Below are positions 18,238 to 27,014 of a DNA stretch of 64,000 nucleotides, in pieces (the first letter of the stretch is position 1; every line of letters starts with the position of its first letter). The translations under genes and the position numbers were made by a program. Below the pieces are notes generated by a model. That model made no database searches and was not told the origin of the DNA. It saw only the letters and a program-made list of their open reading frames with translations. Origin of the DNA: Galactobacter valiniphilus (GTDB taxonomy: Bacteria > Actinomycetota > Actinomycetes > Actinomycetales > Micrococcaceae); NCBI RefSeq assembly GCF_003575975.1, contig NZ_QQXK01000014.1, positions 23,398 to 87,397 of the forward strand, written 5' to 3'.

Positions 18238-19521
18238 CTACGGGCGCACGCGCAACGCCGCCAGGGTCCGCTCCAGCCGGGGGCGCATGTCCCGGTGCCC
18301 CTTGAGCTCCCAGCCCACCACGCCGACCCACGGCAACAGCATGACCACGAGCAGGCACACGCCCAGCGACGCACCGGACGCGGCGAGCAGCACCGCCGCC
18401 GCGCCCAGCGCGAAGGTCAGCGCCAGGAGCAGCAGGTGGAAGGCGTCGAAGCCGGGCACGAGCGCCGTGAAGCACACGAACACCATGACCACGGCGAGCG
18501 TTGCCGGCAGGGCCACCGCGAGCACCACGGCGGTGGCGCCGAGGCCCTCCTCCCCCTCCGCGTACGTGGCGGCGAGGTGCAGCCCGGCGCCGATCGCCGC
18601 GATGGAGCCGTAGAGCACGATGTGCGCCAGGCCCATCCAGTGCAGGGCCCCGCGGCGCACGGCGAAGACCTCGCCAACCGGCACGATGAAGTAGATCCAC
18701 CAGAGGCCAAAGGCCAGGCTCAGGCCCGCGGCCCCGACGGCGGCGGCATCCGCCCAACGGTCGGGCTCCGAGAGCTCGGCCTGCACGGCCGTGAAGGTGC
18801 CGAGCACCACCTCGCCCAGCGTGATGATGACAAACGCCGAGAGCCGTTCGGCCATGTGCAACGAGTGCCAGGGGATGCGCCCCTGCCGCTCGGCGAGGAG
18901 CGGGTAGGCCACCTCCTGCAGGAGCCAGATCCCCATCAGCACAAAGCTGACCCCCGCCGGCAGCGGCAGGAAGGCCTGCAGCACCCAGCCGAGCTGGGAG
19001 ATGACGAGCGCCCGGACGTACGCGAGCGCCGTCGTGCGGTACTCGGGTGAGCTGCGCGCCACGCGCAGCCACAGGATGATGCTTCCCACGCGCATGAAGA
19101 CGTAGCCGAGCACCATGATCTGGTTGCCGAGCGGCCCGCCGGCGTCCACCGAGGCGACCATGGGCGCGATGCCGAGGGCCAGTACCAGGACCCCGGCCAT
19201 CTGCATGAGCGTCACGAGGCGCACGCCCCAGTCGTCGGTGTCGAAGGCGCTCAGGAGCTGCGAGTAGCTCCACCACGCCCACGTGATCCCGAAGGTCGCG
19301 AACGCGAACGTGCCAATGCCCTGCACCCAGTGCCCCTCGGCCAGGAGGTGCTCCAGGTTGGAGGCGGCGATGGAGACCGCCACCACGGCCACGAGGTCGA
19401 AGATCAGCTCGAGCGGCGAGCCGGCGCGCTCGGCCTCACGCGGGTCCCTTCCCGTTAACGGCACGAGGCCGTGCGGGGCCCTTCGACCCCGCACGGCCTC
19501 GTTCTCGTGAGCCGCGCTCAC
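18238..19521 (-). CDS. Low temperature requirement protein A (LtrA) family membrane protein
   Basis: Up to 427 aa. The LtrA signature is clear: TGRDPREAERAGSPLELIFDLVAVVAV near the N-terminus and MAERLSAFVIITLGEVVLG in the middle, with about twelve helices. The role is unknown. The start is uncertain: GTG at 19521 directly follows the ABC gene stop, but a perfect 15-bp hairpin (19464-19501) lies within the first 20 codons. A GTG at 19464, right after the hairpin and just before PLTGRDP, would match the usual family N-terminus better. Confidence 0.82.
   Translation of the reverse strand: MSAAHENEAVRGRRAPHGLVPLTGRDPREAERAGSPLELIFDLVAVVAVSIAASNLEHLLAEGHWVQGIGTFAFATFGITWAWWSYSQLLSAFDTDDWGVRLVTLMQMAGVLVLALGIAPMVASVDAGGPLGNQIMVLGYVFMRVGSIILWLRVARSSPEYRTTALAYVRALVISQLGWVLQAFLPLPAGVSFVLMGIWLLQEVAYPLLAERQGRIPWHSLHMAERLSAFVIITLGEVVLGTFTAVQAELSEPDRWADAAAVGAAGLSLAFGLWWIYFIVPVGEVFAVRRGALHWMGLAHIVLYGSIAAIGAGLHLAATYAEGEEGLGATAVVLAVALPATLAVVMVFVCFTALVPGFDAFHLLLLALTFALGAAAVLLAASGASLGVCLLVVMLLPWVGVVGWELKGHRDMRPRLERTLAALRVRP
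19464..19501. terminator. Perfect 15-bp stem, 8-nt loop hairpin after the ABC exporter genes
   Basis: The arms 19464-19478 and 19487-19501 are exact reverse complements (cgaggccgtgcgggg and its mate). It lies 20 bp downstream of the ABC gene stop on the minus strand and has no U-run. It overlaps the annotated N-terminus of LtrA, so it either ends the ABC transcript or hides the LtrA start. Confidence 0.6.
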
Positions 19522-21696
19522 CTAGGCACCGGGCTCGCCGGCACCGTGCTTGCCGTGCTCCGGCGCCTGCGCGTCGGCGCCCTGCGAGGCGTCGGCCGCC
19601 GGGGCGTCCTCGGTCACGACGGGCACTGAACCCGTGGCAAGCACCTCGGCCTCGGCGGCCTGGCGCTCCTCCTCGGCCACCTCGGTGTCGGCGGGGCCAA
19701 CGAACTGCGACATGTAGAGGCGGTGGTACGCCCCGCGCGCCGCGAGCAGCTGCTCGTGGTTGCCCTGCTCCACGATCCGGCCGGCCTCCATCACGAGGAT
19801 GGTGTCGGCGTCGCGGATGGTGGAGAGGCGGTGGGCGATGACGAAGCTCGTGCGGTCCGAGCGCAGGGCCTTCATGGCCTGCTGGACCAGGAGCTCCGTG
19901 CGGGTATCCACCGAGCTCGTTGCCTCGTCGAGGATCAGCAGGCTCGGGTCGGAGACAAACGCGCGGGCGATCGTGATGAGCTGGCGCTCACCGGCCGAGA
20001 CGTTCGTGGCGTCCTCGTCCAGCACCGTGTCGTAGCCGTCCGGCAGGGCGCGCACGAAGCGGTCGACGTAGGTGGCCTTCGCCGCGGCGATGACCTCCTC
20101 GTCCGTGGCCTCGAGGCGGCCGTAACGGATGTTCTCCATGATGGTGCCGCCGAACAGCCACGCGTCCTGCAGCACCATGCCCACCTTGGAGCGCAGCTCC
20201 TGGCGGGAGAGCTCCTTGGTGTCAACGCCGTCCAGCAGGATGCGCCCCGAGTTGATCTCGTAGAAGCGCATCACGAGGTTCACGAGCGTGGTCTTGCCTG
20301 CGCCCGTGGGGCCGACGATCGCCACGGTGTGGCCCGGGTCCGCCTCGAAGGAGAGGTCCTCGATGAGCGGCTTGTCCTCCGAGTAGGAGAACGAGACGTT
20401 CTGGAACTGCACGCGGCCCTCGGTGCGGGCGGGGAGCTTGCCGGAGGGCTCCTCCTGCTCCTCCTCGTCAGCGTCCAACAGCTCGAAGGTGCGCTCGGCG
20501 GCCGCAACGCCCGACTGGAACATGTTGGCCACGCCGGCGATCTCGGACAGCGGCTGCGTGAACTGGCGCGAGTACTGGATGAACGCCGTGGCGTCGCCCA
20601 GGCTCATCTGGCCGGCGGCGACGCGCAGGCCGCCCACGACGGCGATGCCGACGTAGGACAGGTAGGACACGAAGGTCATGATCGGCATCATCGACATGGA
20701 CAGCGCCTGCGCCGAGAACGCCGCCTTGAAGAGGGACTCGTTGCGCTCCTCGAAGCGCTCGCGCATGTCCTCCTCGCGGCCGAAGACCTTGACCAGCTCG
20801 TGGCCGGAGAAGGACTCCTCGATCTGGCCGTTGAGCGCGCCGGTGGCCTGCCACTGCGCCACGAAGCGCTTCTGCGAGGGCTTGCCGATGCCGGCCATGA
20901 TGACGCCCGTCAGCGGCAGCGCCACGAGGGCGATGAGCGCGAGCTGCCACGAGACCACGAACATCATGATGATGATGCCGATGACCGTCATGACGGCGGA
21001 GACGAGCTGGCTCAGGGCCTGCTGCAGCGACTGCTGGATGTTGTCGACGTCGTTGGTGACGCGGGAGAGCACGTCGCCGCGCTGGCGCGTGTCGAAGTAG
21101 TTCAGCGGCAGGCGGTTGAGCTTGGCCTCCACGTCGCGGCGCAGGCCGCGCACCACGCGCATGACGAGCTTGTTCAGCAGCCAGCCCTGCGCCCACATGA
21201 AGAGCGAGGCGAGCACGTAGAGCGTGAGCACCACGAGCAGCACGTTGCCGAGGGCCACGAAGTCGATGCCCTGGCCCGGCGTGAAGACCATGGTGTTGAG
21301 GCGGTCCGCCTCCTCGGTCTTCCCTTCCGCTCGCAGGCCGGCGATGAGCTGCTCCTTCGTCACGCCGGAGGGCATGCCGCGGCCAACCAAACCGCCGGCG
21401 ATGATGTCCATGGCCCGGCCCATGACCTTGGGGGCCACGACGTTGAAGACCACGGAGATCGCCACGAGGGCGAAGACCGCGGAGAGGGCCAGCTTGAACG
21501 GGGCGAGGAGCCCCAGCAGGCGCTTGGCGCTGGGCCAGAAGTGCTCGGCCTTGCGCACCGACATGGAACCGCCGAAGCCGTCGTCGATGCTCATGTCCGC
21601 CGAGGCGTCCGCCTCGGCCGTGGCCACGGCACCCTCGAGCTCGGTGGCGGCCTCGGTCTGGGCCGCGGTGTCCTTCTTGTTCTTTCGCGGGCTCAT
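19522..21696 (-). CDS. ABC exporter half-transporter, second subunit (canonical Walker B)
   Basis: 724 aa: acidic N-terminal extension of about 60 residues, six-helix ABC membrane domain (about 65-400), nucleotide-binding domain (about 430-660) and an acidic/Ala-rich tail of about 60 residues. Walker A is GPTGAGKTT, the signature is VSAGERQ (degenerate, normally SGGQ), Walker B is LLILDEATSSVD with catalytic Glu, and the H-loop is VIAHRLSTI. Its ATG overlaps the stop of the partner gene (ATGA). The two form a heterodimeric TmrAB/TM287-288-type exporter; substrate unknown. Confidence 0.92.
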   Translation of the reverse strand: MSPRKNKKDTAAQTEAATELEGAVATAEADASADMSIDDGFGGSMSVRKAEHFWPSAKRLLGLLAPFKLALSAVFALVAISVVFNVVAPKVMGRAMDIIAGGLVGRGMPSGVTKEQLIAGLRAEGKTEEADRLNTMVFTPGQGIDFVALGNVLLVVLTLYVLASLFMWAQGWLLNKLVMRVVRGLRRDVEAKLNRLPLNYFDTRQRGDVLSRVTNDVDNIQQSLQQALSQLVSAVMTVIGIIIMMFVVSWQLALIALVALPLTGVIMAGIGKPSQKRFVAQWQATGALNGQIEESFSGHELVKVFGREEDMRERFEERNESLFKAAFSAQALSMSMMPIMTFVSYLSYVGIAVVGGLRVAAGQMSLGDATAFIQYSRQFTQPLSEIAGVANMFQSGVAAAERTFELLDADEEEQEEPSGKLPARTEGRVQFQNVSFSYSEDKPLIEDLSFEADPGHTVAIVGPTGAGKTTLVNLVMRFYEINSGRILLDGVDTKELSRQELRSKVGMVLQDAWLFGGTIMENIRYGRLEATDEEVIAAAKATYVDRFVRALPDGYDTVLDEDATNVSAGERQLITIARAFVSDPSLLILDEATSSVDTRTELLVQQAMKALRSDRTSFVIAHRLSTIRDADTILVMEAGRIVEQGNHEQLLAARGAYHRLYMSQFVGPADTEVAEEERQAAEAEVLATGSVPVVTEDAPAADASQGADAQAPEHGKHGAGEPGA

Positions 21697-23429
21697 CAGG
21701 CCACCTCCTCCGCGCTGATCTGCGACTCGACGATCTCTTGGTACGTGGGGCTGCTCTCCAGCAGTTCCGCGTGGGTGCCGCGGGCGACGATCTCGCCGTG
21801 CTCCAGGACCAGGATCTGGTCGGCCTCCAGGATCGTGGAGACGCGCTGGGCCACGATAATCACGGCCGCTTCCTTGGTGGGCTCCTCGAGCGCCGCGCGC
21901 AGACGGGCGTCCGTCGCGACGTCGAGCGCCGAGAAGGAGTCGTCGAAGAGGTAGACCTGCGGCTTGGCCGCGAGCGCACGGGCGATGCACAGGCGCTGGC
22001 GCTGGCCGCCGGAGACGTTGGTGCCGCCCTGCGAGATGGCCGATTCCAGCTGGCCCTCGCGCTCCTTGACGAAGTCGGCGGCCTGGGCCACCTCGAGCGC
22101 CTCCCAGAGCTGCTCCTCCGTGGCGTCCCGCGCGCCGAAGCGCAGGTTGGACGCCACGGTGCCGGAGAACAGGAAGGGCTTCTGCGGCACGGCGGCGATG
22201 GCGGAGGAGAGGCCCTTGCGGGTCATCTGCTCCGTGGGCACACCGTTGATCAGCACCTCGCCGGAGTCCGCGTCGTAGAGGCGCGGGATGAGGTTCAGGA
22301 GCGTGGTCTTGCCGGCACCGGTGGACCCGATGATGGCGGTGGTCTTGCCGGCCTCGGCCACGAAGTTCAGGCCGGAGACGACGTTGGCCTCTGCACCGGG
22401 GTAGCCGAAGGAGACGTCGCGGAACTCGACGGCGGGGGCACCGGCCACGGGGGCCGGCTCAACGCGAGCGTCCTCGATGGACGGCTCGGTGTCCATGACC
22501 TCGCCGATGCGCTCGGCGGAGACCAGGGCGCGCGGGATCATCATGGCCATGAAGGTGCCCATCATGACGGCCGTCAGGATCTGCATGAGGTACTGCATGA
22601 ACGCCGTGAGCGAGCCGACCTGGATGGCACCCTCGTCAACGCGGTGGCCGCCGAACCACAGCACGGCCGTGGTGGCCGCCTCGAGGATCAGCATGATGAG
22701 CGGGAACATCAGCACAAAGAGGTTGCCGACGCGCACGCCCACGCCGGTCAGGGCGTCGTTCGACTCGTTGAAACGCTTCGTCTCGTGCGGCTCGCGCGTG
22801 AACGCGCGGACCACGCGGATGCCGGTGATCTGCTCGCGCAGGACGCCGTTGATGGAATCGAGGCGCTCCTGGTTCTCGCGGAAGAGCGGCATGAGCTTGA
22901 TGACCAGCAGGCCGACCACCAGGAAGAGCAACGGCACGGAGACCCACACGAGCCAGGACAGCCCGGCGTCCTCGCGCAGCGCCATGATGATGCCGCCAAT
23001 GCACATGATCGGCGCACTGACCATGAAGTTCAGGGCCATGAGCGTGAGCATCTGGATCTGCTGGACGTCATTGGTGCCGCGCGTGATGAGCGTGGCAGCG
23101 CCGAACTTGTTGACCTCGCGGGCCGAGAAGTCGGAAACGCGGTGGAACACGTCTCGGCGGATGTCGCGGCCGATCGCCATGGCGGTCTTGGAGCCGAAGT
23201 ACACGGCGGCGACGGCCACGATGACCTGGATGAATGCGACGATCAGCATGATGCCGCCGAGTTCCCAGATGCGGGCAACGTTCCCCACGATGACGCCTTG
23301 GTCGATGATGTTGGCGTTCAGCGCGGGCAGGTAGAGAGTCGTGATGGTGGATGCGAGCTGGAGGATCACCACAAGGGAAATCCACCCAACGTACGGCTTG
23401 GCGTGCCGTGCGATGAGCTTGAGAAGCAT
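21696..23429 (-). CDS. ABC exporter half-transporter, first subunit (degenerate catalytic site)
   Basis: 577 aa: six-helix membrane domain (about 15-310) and nucleotide-binding domain (about 335-570). Walker A is GSTGAGKTT and the signature VSGGQRQ is canonical, but Walker B is VYLFDDSFSALD (Asp replaces the catalytic Glu) and the H-loop is VAQRVSTI (Gln replaces His). This is the expected mirror image of its partner, leaving one consensus and one degenerate ATP site. The ATG at 23429 lies behind gaagga. Confidence 0.93.
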   Translation of the reverse strand: MLLKLIARHAKPYVGWISLVVILQLASTITTLYLPALNANIIDQGVIVGNVARIWELGGIMLIVAFIQVIVAVAAVYFGSKTAMAIGRDIRRDVFHRVSDFSAREVNKFGAATLITRGTNDVQQIQMLTLMALNFMVSAPIMCIGGIIMALREDAGLSWLVWVSVPLLFLVVGLLVIKLMPLFRENQERLDSINGVLREQITGIRVVRAFTREPHETKRFNESNDALTGVGVRVGNLFVLMFPLIMLILEAATTAVLWFGGHRVDEGAIQVGSLTAFMQYLMQILTAVMMGTFMAMMIPRALVSAERIGEVMDTEPSIEDARVEPAPVAGAPAVEFRDVSFGYPGAEANVVSGLNFVAEAGKTTAIIGSTGAGKTTLLNLIPRLYDADSGEVLINGVPTEQMTRKGLSSAIAAVPQKPFLFSGTVASNLRFGARDATEEQLWEALEVAQAADFVKEREGQLESAISQGGTNVSGGQRQRLCIARALAAKPQVYLFDDSFSALDVATDARLRAALEEPTKEAAVIIVAQRVSTILEADQILVLEHGEIVARGTHAELLESSPTYQEIVESQISAEEVA

Positions 23430-23743
23430 GTTCTTCCTTCGTCAGGCTCCGCCCCGTCTTCCTCCCCTGGCCCGGGCGCGCGGTGCCGGCGGCCAGGTGG
23501 GCAAAGGTGAGGGAGATCGGCGGGTGGGCCACGGGGGCCGGCTGCCCCCAAAGCGACGAAAAGAATAACCCGCGACCCCGACTGGTTGGTATCCCCCAAA
23601 CGGATGATTCGCCCGGGAATTCACCGATGCACGACGGCGGGTGGCCGGGTTGTCGCCCCGCCGCGCCCGGGGCGCGGGGCGGCACCCGCGCCTCCCCGCG
23701 CCGTCGGGCAGGCGGCGCCCGGAACGGGGCGCCCGCCCGCCGC
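23430..23743. other. Intergenic region with ABC promoter and a palindromic element
   Basis: 314 bp between the ABC genes and the end of the MerR-led operon. The part next to 23430 is the exporter leader. Positions 23561-23625 are comparatively AT-rich (aaagaataac, ggtatccccc) and could hold the exporter promoter. The remainder is the dispersed palindromic element at 23629-23709. No gene seen. Confidence 0.5.
23629..23709. repeat. Dispersed palindromic element (copy at 23.6 kb)
   Basis: Left end gcacgacggcg, right end gcgccgtcgggc, with an internal GC-rich inverted repeat (gccccgccgcgcc / ggcgcggggc). It sits downstream of the minus-strand AAA operon and could end its transcription. Confidence 0.55.
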
Positions 23744-24571
23744 TCAGGCGAGCGGCATGTGCACCTCGGTGACCGGGCCGCCCTCGGCGTCCGGCTCGCT
23801 GAGGTAGACGTTGAAGTTTCGCTCGGGCAGCGGGGCGTCGGGGCCCCCGGCCGCGAGCGTCAGCCCGTGCTCGAGCGCATAGGCGCCGATGCGTGCGTGA
23901 GCCTCCGTGATGAGCGAGTACGGCCCCTCGACGCGGGCCACGACGGTCTCGCGCGTGGGCAGGCTGAGCACCTCGAGCGGTTCCGGCACGTGCGTGCCGG
24001 GCGCCACGGGCACCCAGACCGACTCGTCGACGTCGCTCTCGCGGAACTCGCCGTCGTGCTCGATGACGCCGCCCGGGCCGGTGGGCACCACGCCGGCGGC
24101 CGCGAGCAGCGGCATGAGGCGGCCCCACAGCACCCCCTCCTCCGGATAGCTGGGGATGGTGCCGCGCAGGGCCACGACGGTCGTGGCGGGGACGGTGGCG
24201 GTCGAAACGGTGATGGCAGGCATGTCGCCCTCCTCTGGAAACAGTTGGCGGAACAGCGCCAGCCGGTCCGCGGCCTCGTCCAGCTCCCGAAGGAGCTCGG
24301 CGCGCCGGGTGGCGATGGCGCTGGCGAAGTCCTCCGTGCCGCGTGCGGCAAGCAGGGCCCCGATGGCCGCCACGCCGAAGCCCACGTCCCGCAGGCGGCG
24401 GATGTCCCCCGCCCTCACGAGCTGCTCGCGGGAGTAGCTGCGGCGGCCCGTGAACGGGTCGACAGCGGCCGGCGCGAGCAGGCCGTGCTGGTCGTAGTGC
24501 CGCAGCATCCGCACGCTGATGCGGGCGAGGGAGCTGAACTCCCCGATGCTGAGGCCGGCGTTGGTGGTCAT
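23744..24571 (-). CDS. MerR family regulator with GyrI-like effector domain
   Basis: 275 aa. The MerR helix-turn-helix is at about 5-75: SIGEFSSLARISVRMLRHYDQHGLL, PFTGRRSYSREQLVRAGDIRRLRDVGFG. A short coiled coil (about 80-110) leads to a GyrI/AraC-binding-like domain (about 115-275), as in BltR/TipAL-type multidrug regulators that bind hydrophobic cations. Its ATG overlaps the stop of the CoA transferase gene (ATGA), so it is the last gene of the AAA operon; the exporter genes lie directly downstream and are an obvious possible target. Confidence 0.87.
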   Translation of the reverse strand: MTTNAGLSIGEFSSLARISVRMLRHYDQHGLLAPAAVDPFTGRRSYSREQLVRAGDIRRLRDVGFGVAAIGALLAARGTEDFASAIATRRAELLRELDEAADRLALFRQLFPEEGDMPAITVSTATVPATTVVALRGTIPSYPEEGVLWGRLMPLLAAAGVVPTGPGGVIEHDGEFRESDVDESVWVPVAPGTHVPEPLEVLSLPTRETVVARVEGPYSLITEAHARIGAYALEHGLTLAAGGPDAPLPERNFNVYLSEPDAEGGPVTEVHMPLA

Positions 24572-26373
24572 GGCTCCACCGTGGGTGCTGACACCGTGTC
24601 AGCTGCAAGCCCCTCGTTCCACGCGAGGTCCGTGGGGGCCAGCGACCACGCCGCCGGTGCCGCCGGGGCGCCGTCCAGGTCAAGCGCGGACGGGGCAGCG
24701 AGCACCTCCGGGCCGCCGGGCTCGGGCCGCCAGCTCACGGGCTCGACGACGCGTGCGGCCCCGGCAGGCGGGGCTCCCGCGGGGTCCGCGTGTCCGGCGG
24801 GCGCGGGGTCCCGGTGGGTTCCCAGCGCCCAGAGCGCCTCGGCCGTGTGGGCGAGCGAGGCGGTGACGAGGCCACCGGGGTGGGGGCCGGAGGCCGTGGC
24901 GTCGCCCGGTGCCGAGCCGGGCGCGGGCGATCCGGCGGCGGGGTCGAGCCGGGCCCACAGCAGCGAGGCGAGACCCGCCACGAGCAGCTGACCCGTGGCG
25001 TGGTCGAGGGCCTGCACCGGCAGGGCGCCGGGGTGGCCGTGGCCGTCCCGGTACTCGAGGGAGATGCCGCTGGCCGCCTGGACGATCGAGTCGAAGCCGC
25101 GGCGTTCGGCCCACGGCCCGGGGCCCCATGCGCTCAGGCTCGCCACGGCGAGGTGCGGGTGTCGGCGCGCGAGCTGCGCCGGGCCGAAGCCCAGGGCCTC
25201 GAGCGAGCCGGGGCGGTAGCCCGTGATGACCACGTGGGCGTCCGCGAGCAGGGCGTGGATCCGCGCCGCCTCCGCGCCGAGGTCGACGCTCGCGCGGCGC
25301 TTGCCCGTGCCGGTGTCCAGGTACTGATCGCGCAGCTCCGGCAGGACCGGCGGGTCGAGGCGCAGCACGTCGGCCCCGAGGGCGGCGAGCGTGCGGGAGG
25401 CGGTGGGGCCAGCGATGACGCGGCTGAGGTCCAGCACGCGCAGGCCGCTCAGCGGGGCGCGGGCGTGGCGTGGCTCCGGGCGCCAGGGCTCCCGGAGTGG
25501 TGGCACCCCGTCGGTTCGAGGTTCCGGCCAAGGGGCAGGTTCTCCGGGCCCGCCCGCCCGGCCGGCCCCGGTCTGCCCCTCGGAGCCTCGGCCGGCCGCG
25601 CCGGGCCCGTCCGGCCCGGACCGCTCAAGGCGCAGCGGCGCGTGGGCGAAGAGCGAGGCCTCCACGCCCGCGGCGCTGGCCGCCCAGTCGGTGCGGGAAC
25701 GCACGGCGGCCGCGACCCCGCCGCGCTCCACGATGCGGTGTTCGGCCTCGGCGGCCGTCAGCCGCGCGAGCGCCGCGCCCAGGGCCCCGGGCCCGGCGCC
25801 CTCACCGAGCCCCAGCGCGGCAAGCAGCCGCGCGCGGTGGTGCGGATAGTTGGCGTGCGTGCGCAGCCAGCCGTCGGCGCACGGCCAGAAGCGCGAGAGC
25901 GGCGCGAAACCCTGGACCGGCTCGCCGCCCACGCGCAGGAGCCGGAAGGAATCGAAGGCGGCGGCCACCCGCTCGCTGCGCAGGCTCAGCGCGCCCGGAC
26001 GGCCGATCAGGCGGGCGAGCGCCGCGGCGGCGAGTCGGGACGACCCAAGGGCCAGGCCCTCCACGTCGAGCGGTCCGCCCCACCAGCGCCGCGGCCCGGA
26101 GACCTTCACGTCGGCGAGCGCCTCGCGCCCCGGAAGCAGGCCCGACACCCCGTCCGGGTGCCTGCACCCCTCCGCACGCCCTTGCGCCCGTCGGTGCGCC
26201 TCCGCGGAAGCGACATCGACACCGCCCGCGCCGGCCGCGCCGGGCGCGCCCTCGCGCTCCCCGCCGCCCGGGGTGCGCGCCGGGTCCCCGCCCCGCGTCC
26301 CGGCCAGGGCGAGCGCGGCGGCCAGCCCGCCGTCGTCGGGCACCCGAACCTCCGTGCGTTCCAGCGCGCTCAT
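24568..26373 (-). CDS. CaiB/BaiF (family III) CoA transferase, long form
   Basis: 601 aa, longer than the usual 400-450. The C-terminal part (about 270-500) has LRVLDLSRVIAGPTASRTLAALGADVLRLD and the GFDSIVQAASG segment of CoA_transf_3. The N-terminal part (about 80-220) looks like a second, divergent CaiB region (SLRSERVAAAFDSFRLLRVGG, WPCADGWLRTHANYPHHRARLL). A Gly/Pro-rich linker joins them and another Gly/Pro-rich segment interrupts the C-terminal domain. The ATG is behind ggggaggc and overlaps the 4Fe-4S gene stop (ATGA). The substrate is unknown; its presence in this operon is unexplained. Confidence 0.8.
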   Translation of the reverse strand: MSALERTEVRVPDDGGLAAALALAGTRGGDPARTPGGGEREGAPGAAGAGGVDVASAEAHRRAQGRAEGCRHPDGVSGLLPGREALADVKVSGPRRWWGGPLDVEGLALGSSRLAAAALARLIGRPGALSLRSERVAAAFDSFRLLRVGGEPVQGFAPLSRFWPCADGWLRTHANYPHHRARLLAALGLGEGAGPGALGAALARLTAAEAEHRIVERGGVAAAVRSRTDWAASAAGVEASLFAHAPLRLERSGPDGPGAAGRGSEGQTGAGRAGGPGEPAPWPEPRTDGVPPLREPWRPEPRHARAPLSGLRVLDLSRVIAGPTASRTLAALGADVLRLDPPVLPELRDQYLDTGTGKRRASVDLGAEAARIHALLADAHVVITGYRPGSLEALGFGPAQLARRHPHLAVASLSAWGPGPWAERRGFDSIVQAASGISLEYRDGHGHPGALPVQALDHATGQLLVAGLASLLWARLDPAAGSPAPGSAPGDATASGPHPGGLVTASLAHTAEALWALGTHRDPAPAGHADPAGAPPAGAARVVEPVSWRPEPGGPEVLAAPSALDLDGAPAAPAAWSLAPTDLAWNEGLAADTVSAPTVEP

Positions 26374-27014
26374 GCCTCCCCTTGCTTCCCTTGCGTCGAG
26401 TTCCCGGCCCGGCGCGGGCGGCGCCGGGCGCCGAGGGCGTCGGCCCACTCGCCAAGGCCCTCGCTCGTGAGGAAGCCCGCCATCTCGACGGAGCCGTCCG
26501 CGCCGATCCGCAGCTCCACGCGGTTGCGCTGCGGCGCGGGAAGCACTCCCTCGTAGCGAGGCGTGAAGTGCAGGAAGCGCTGGTTGGCGGAGCCCACGAG
26601 GGAGCGCTGGGTCTCCGGATGGGCGGCCTGGTACTCGCCGTCCACGAGCAGGTCGGCGTTGGCCAGGAGCCGCTGGGCCTCCGGGCGGGCCAGCAGCTCC
26701 TCGTGCCGGTGGCCCGTGAAGGCGATGACGCCGAGGCCCTCGGCGCGGGCCAGCTCGGCGAGTTCGCCGAGCGCATCGGCCTGCTCAAAGGGTTCGCCAC
26801 CCAGGAACGTGAAGCCCTCCACCTCCTCGGCGAGCGCCTCGGCCAAGAGATCCCGCACGCTCACGAGCGAGCCGCCGCGCGCGTCGAACAGCTCGGGGTT
26901 GATGCAGCCGGGGCAGCGGATGGTGCAGCCCTGGACCCACACGGCCGTGCGCTTGCCCGGCCCCTCGGCCGTGGTCCCGTGGAAGATGCGGCCAACGCGC
27001 AGCTCAGAACTCAA
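26370..27014 (-). CDS. 4Fe-4S single-cluster / radical-SAM activase-like (NrdG-type) protein
   Basis: 214 aa from a TTG at 27014 that overlaps the upstream gene by 11 bp. The N-terminus has VWVQGCTIRCPGCINPELF, a CxxxCxxC cluster motif, followed by GFTFLGGEPFEQADAL (the GGE motif) and LGVIAFTGHRHEELL, as in anaerobic ribonucleotide reductase activases. No NrdD-like glycyl radical enzyme is nearby, so the target is probably another protein of this operon. The stop overlaps the CoA transferase start. Confidence 0.82.
   Translation of the reverse strand: MSSELRVGRIFHGTTAEGPGKRTAVWVQGCTIRCPGCINPELFDARGGSLVSVRDLLAEALAEEVEGFTFLGGEPFEQADALGELAELARAEGLGVIAFTGHRHEELLARPEAQRLLANADLLVDGEYQAAHPETQRSLVGSANQRFLHFTPRYEGVLPAPQRNRVELRIGADGSVEMAGFLTSEGLGEWADALGARRRPRRAGNSTQGKQGEA

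Noticed and set aside
19723..21954. A 743-residue plus-strand open frame opposite the ABC exporter gene
   Set aside because: Composition (His/Arg/Glu-rich) and position mark it as a shadow of the ABC gene.
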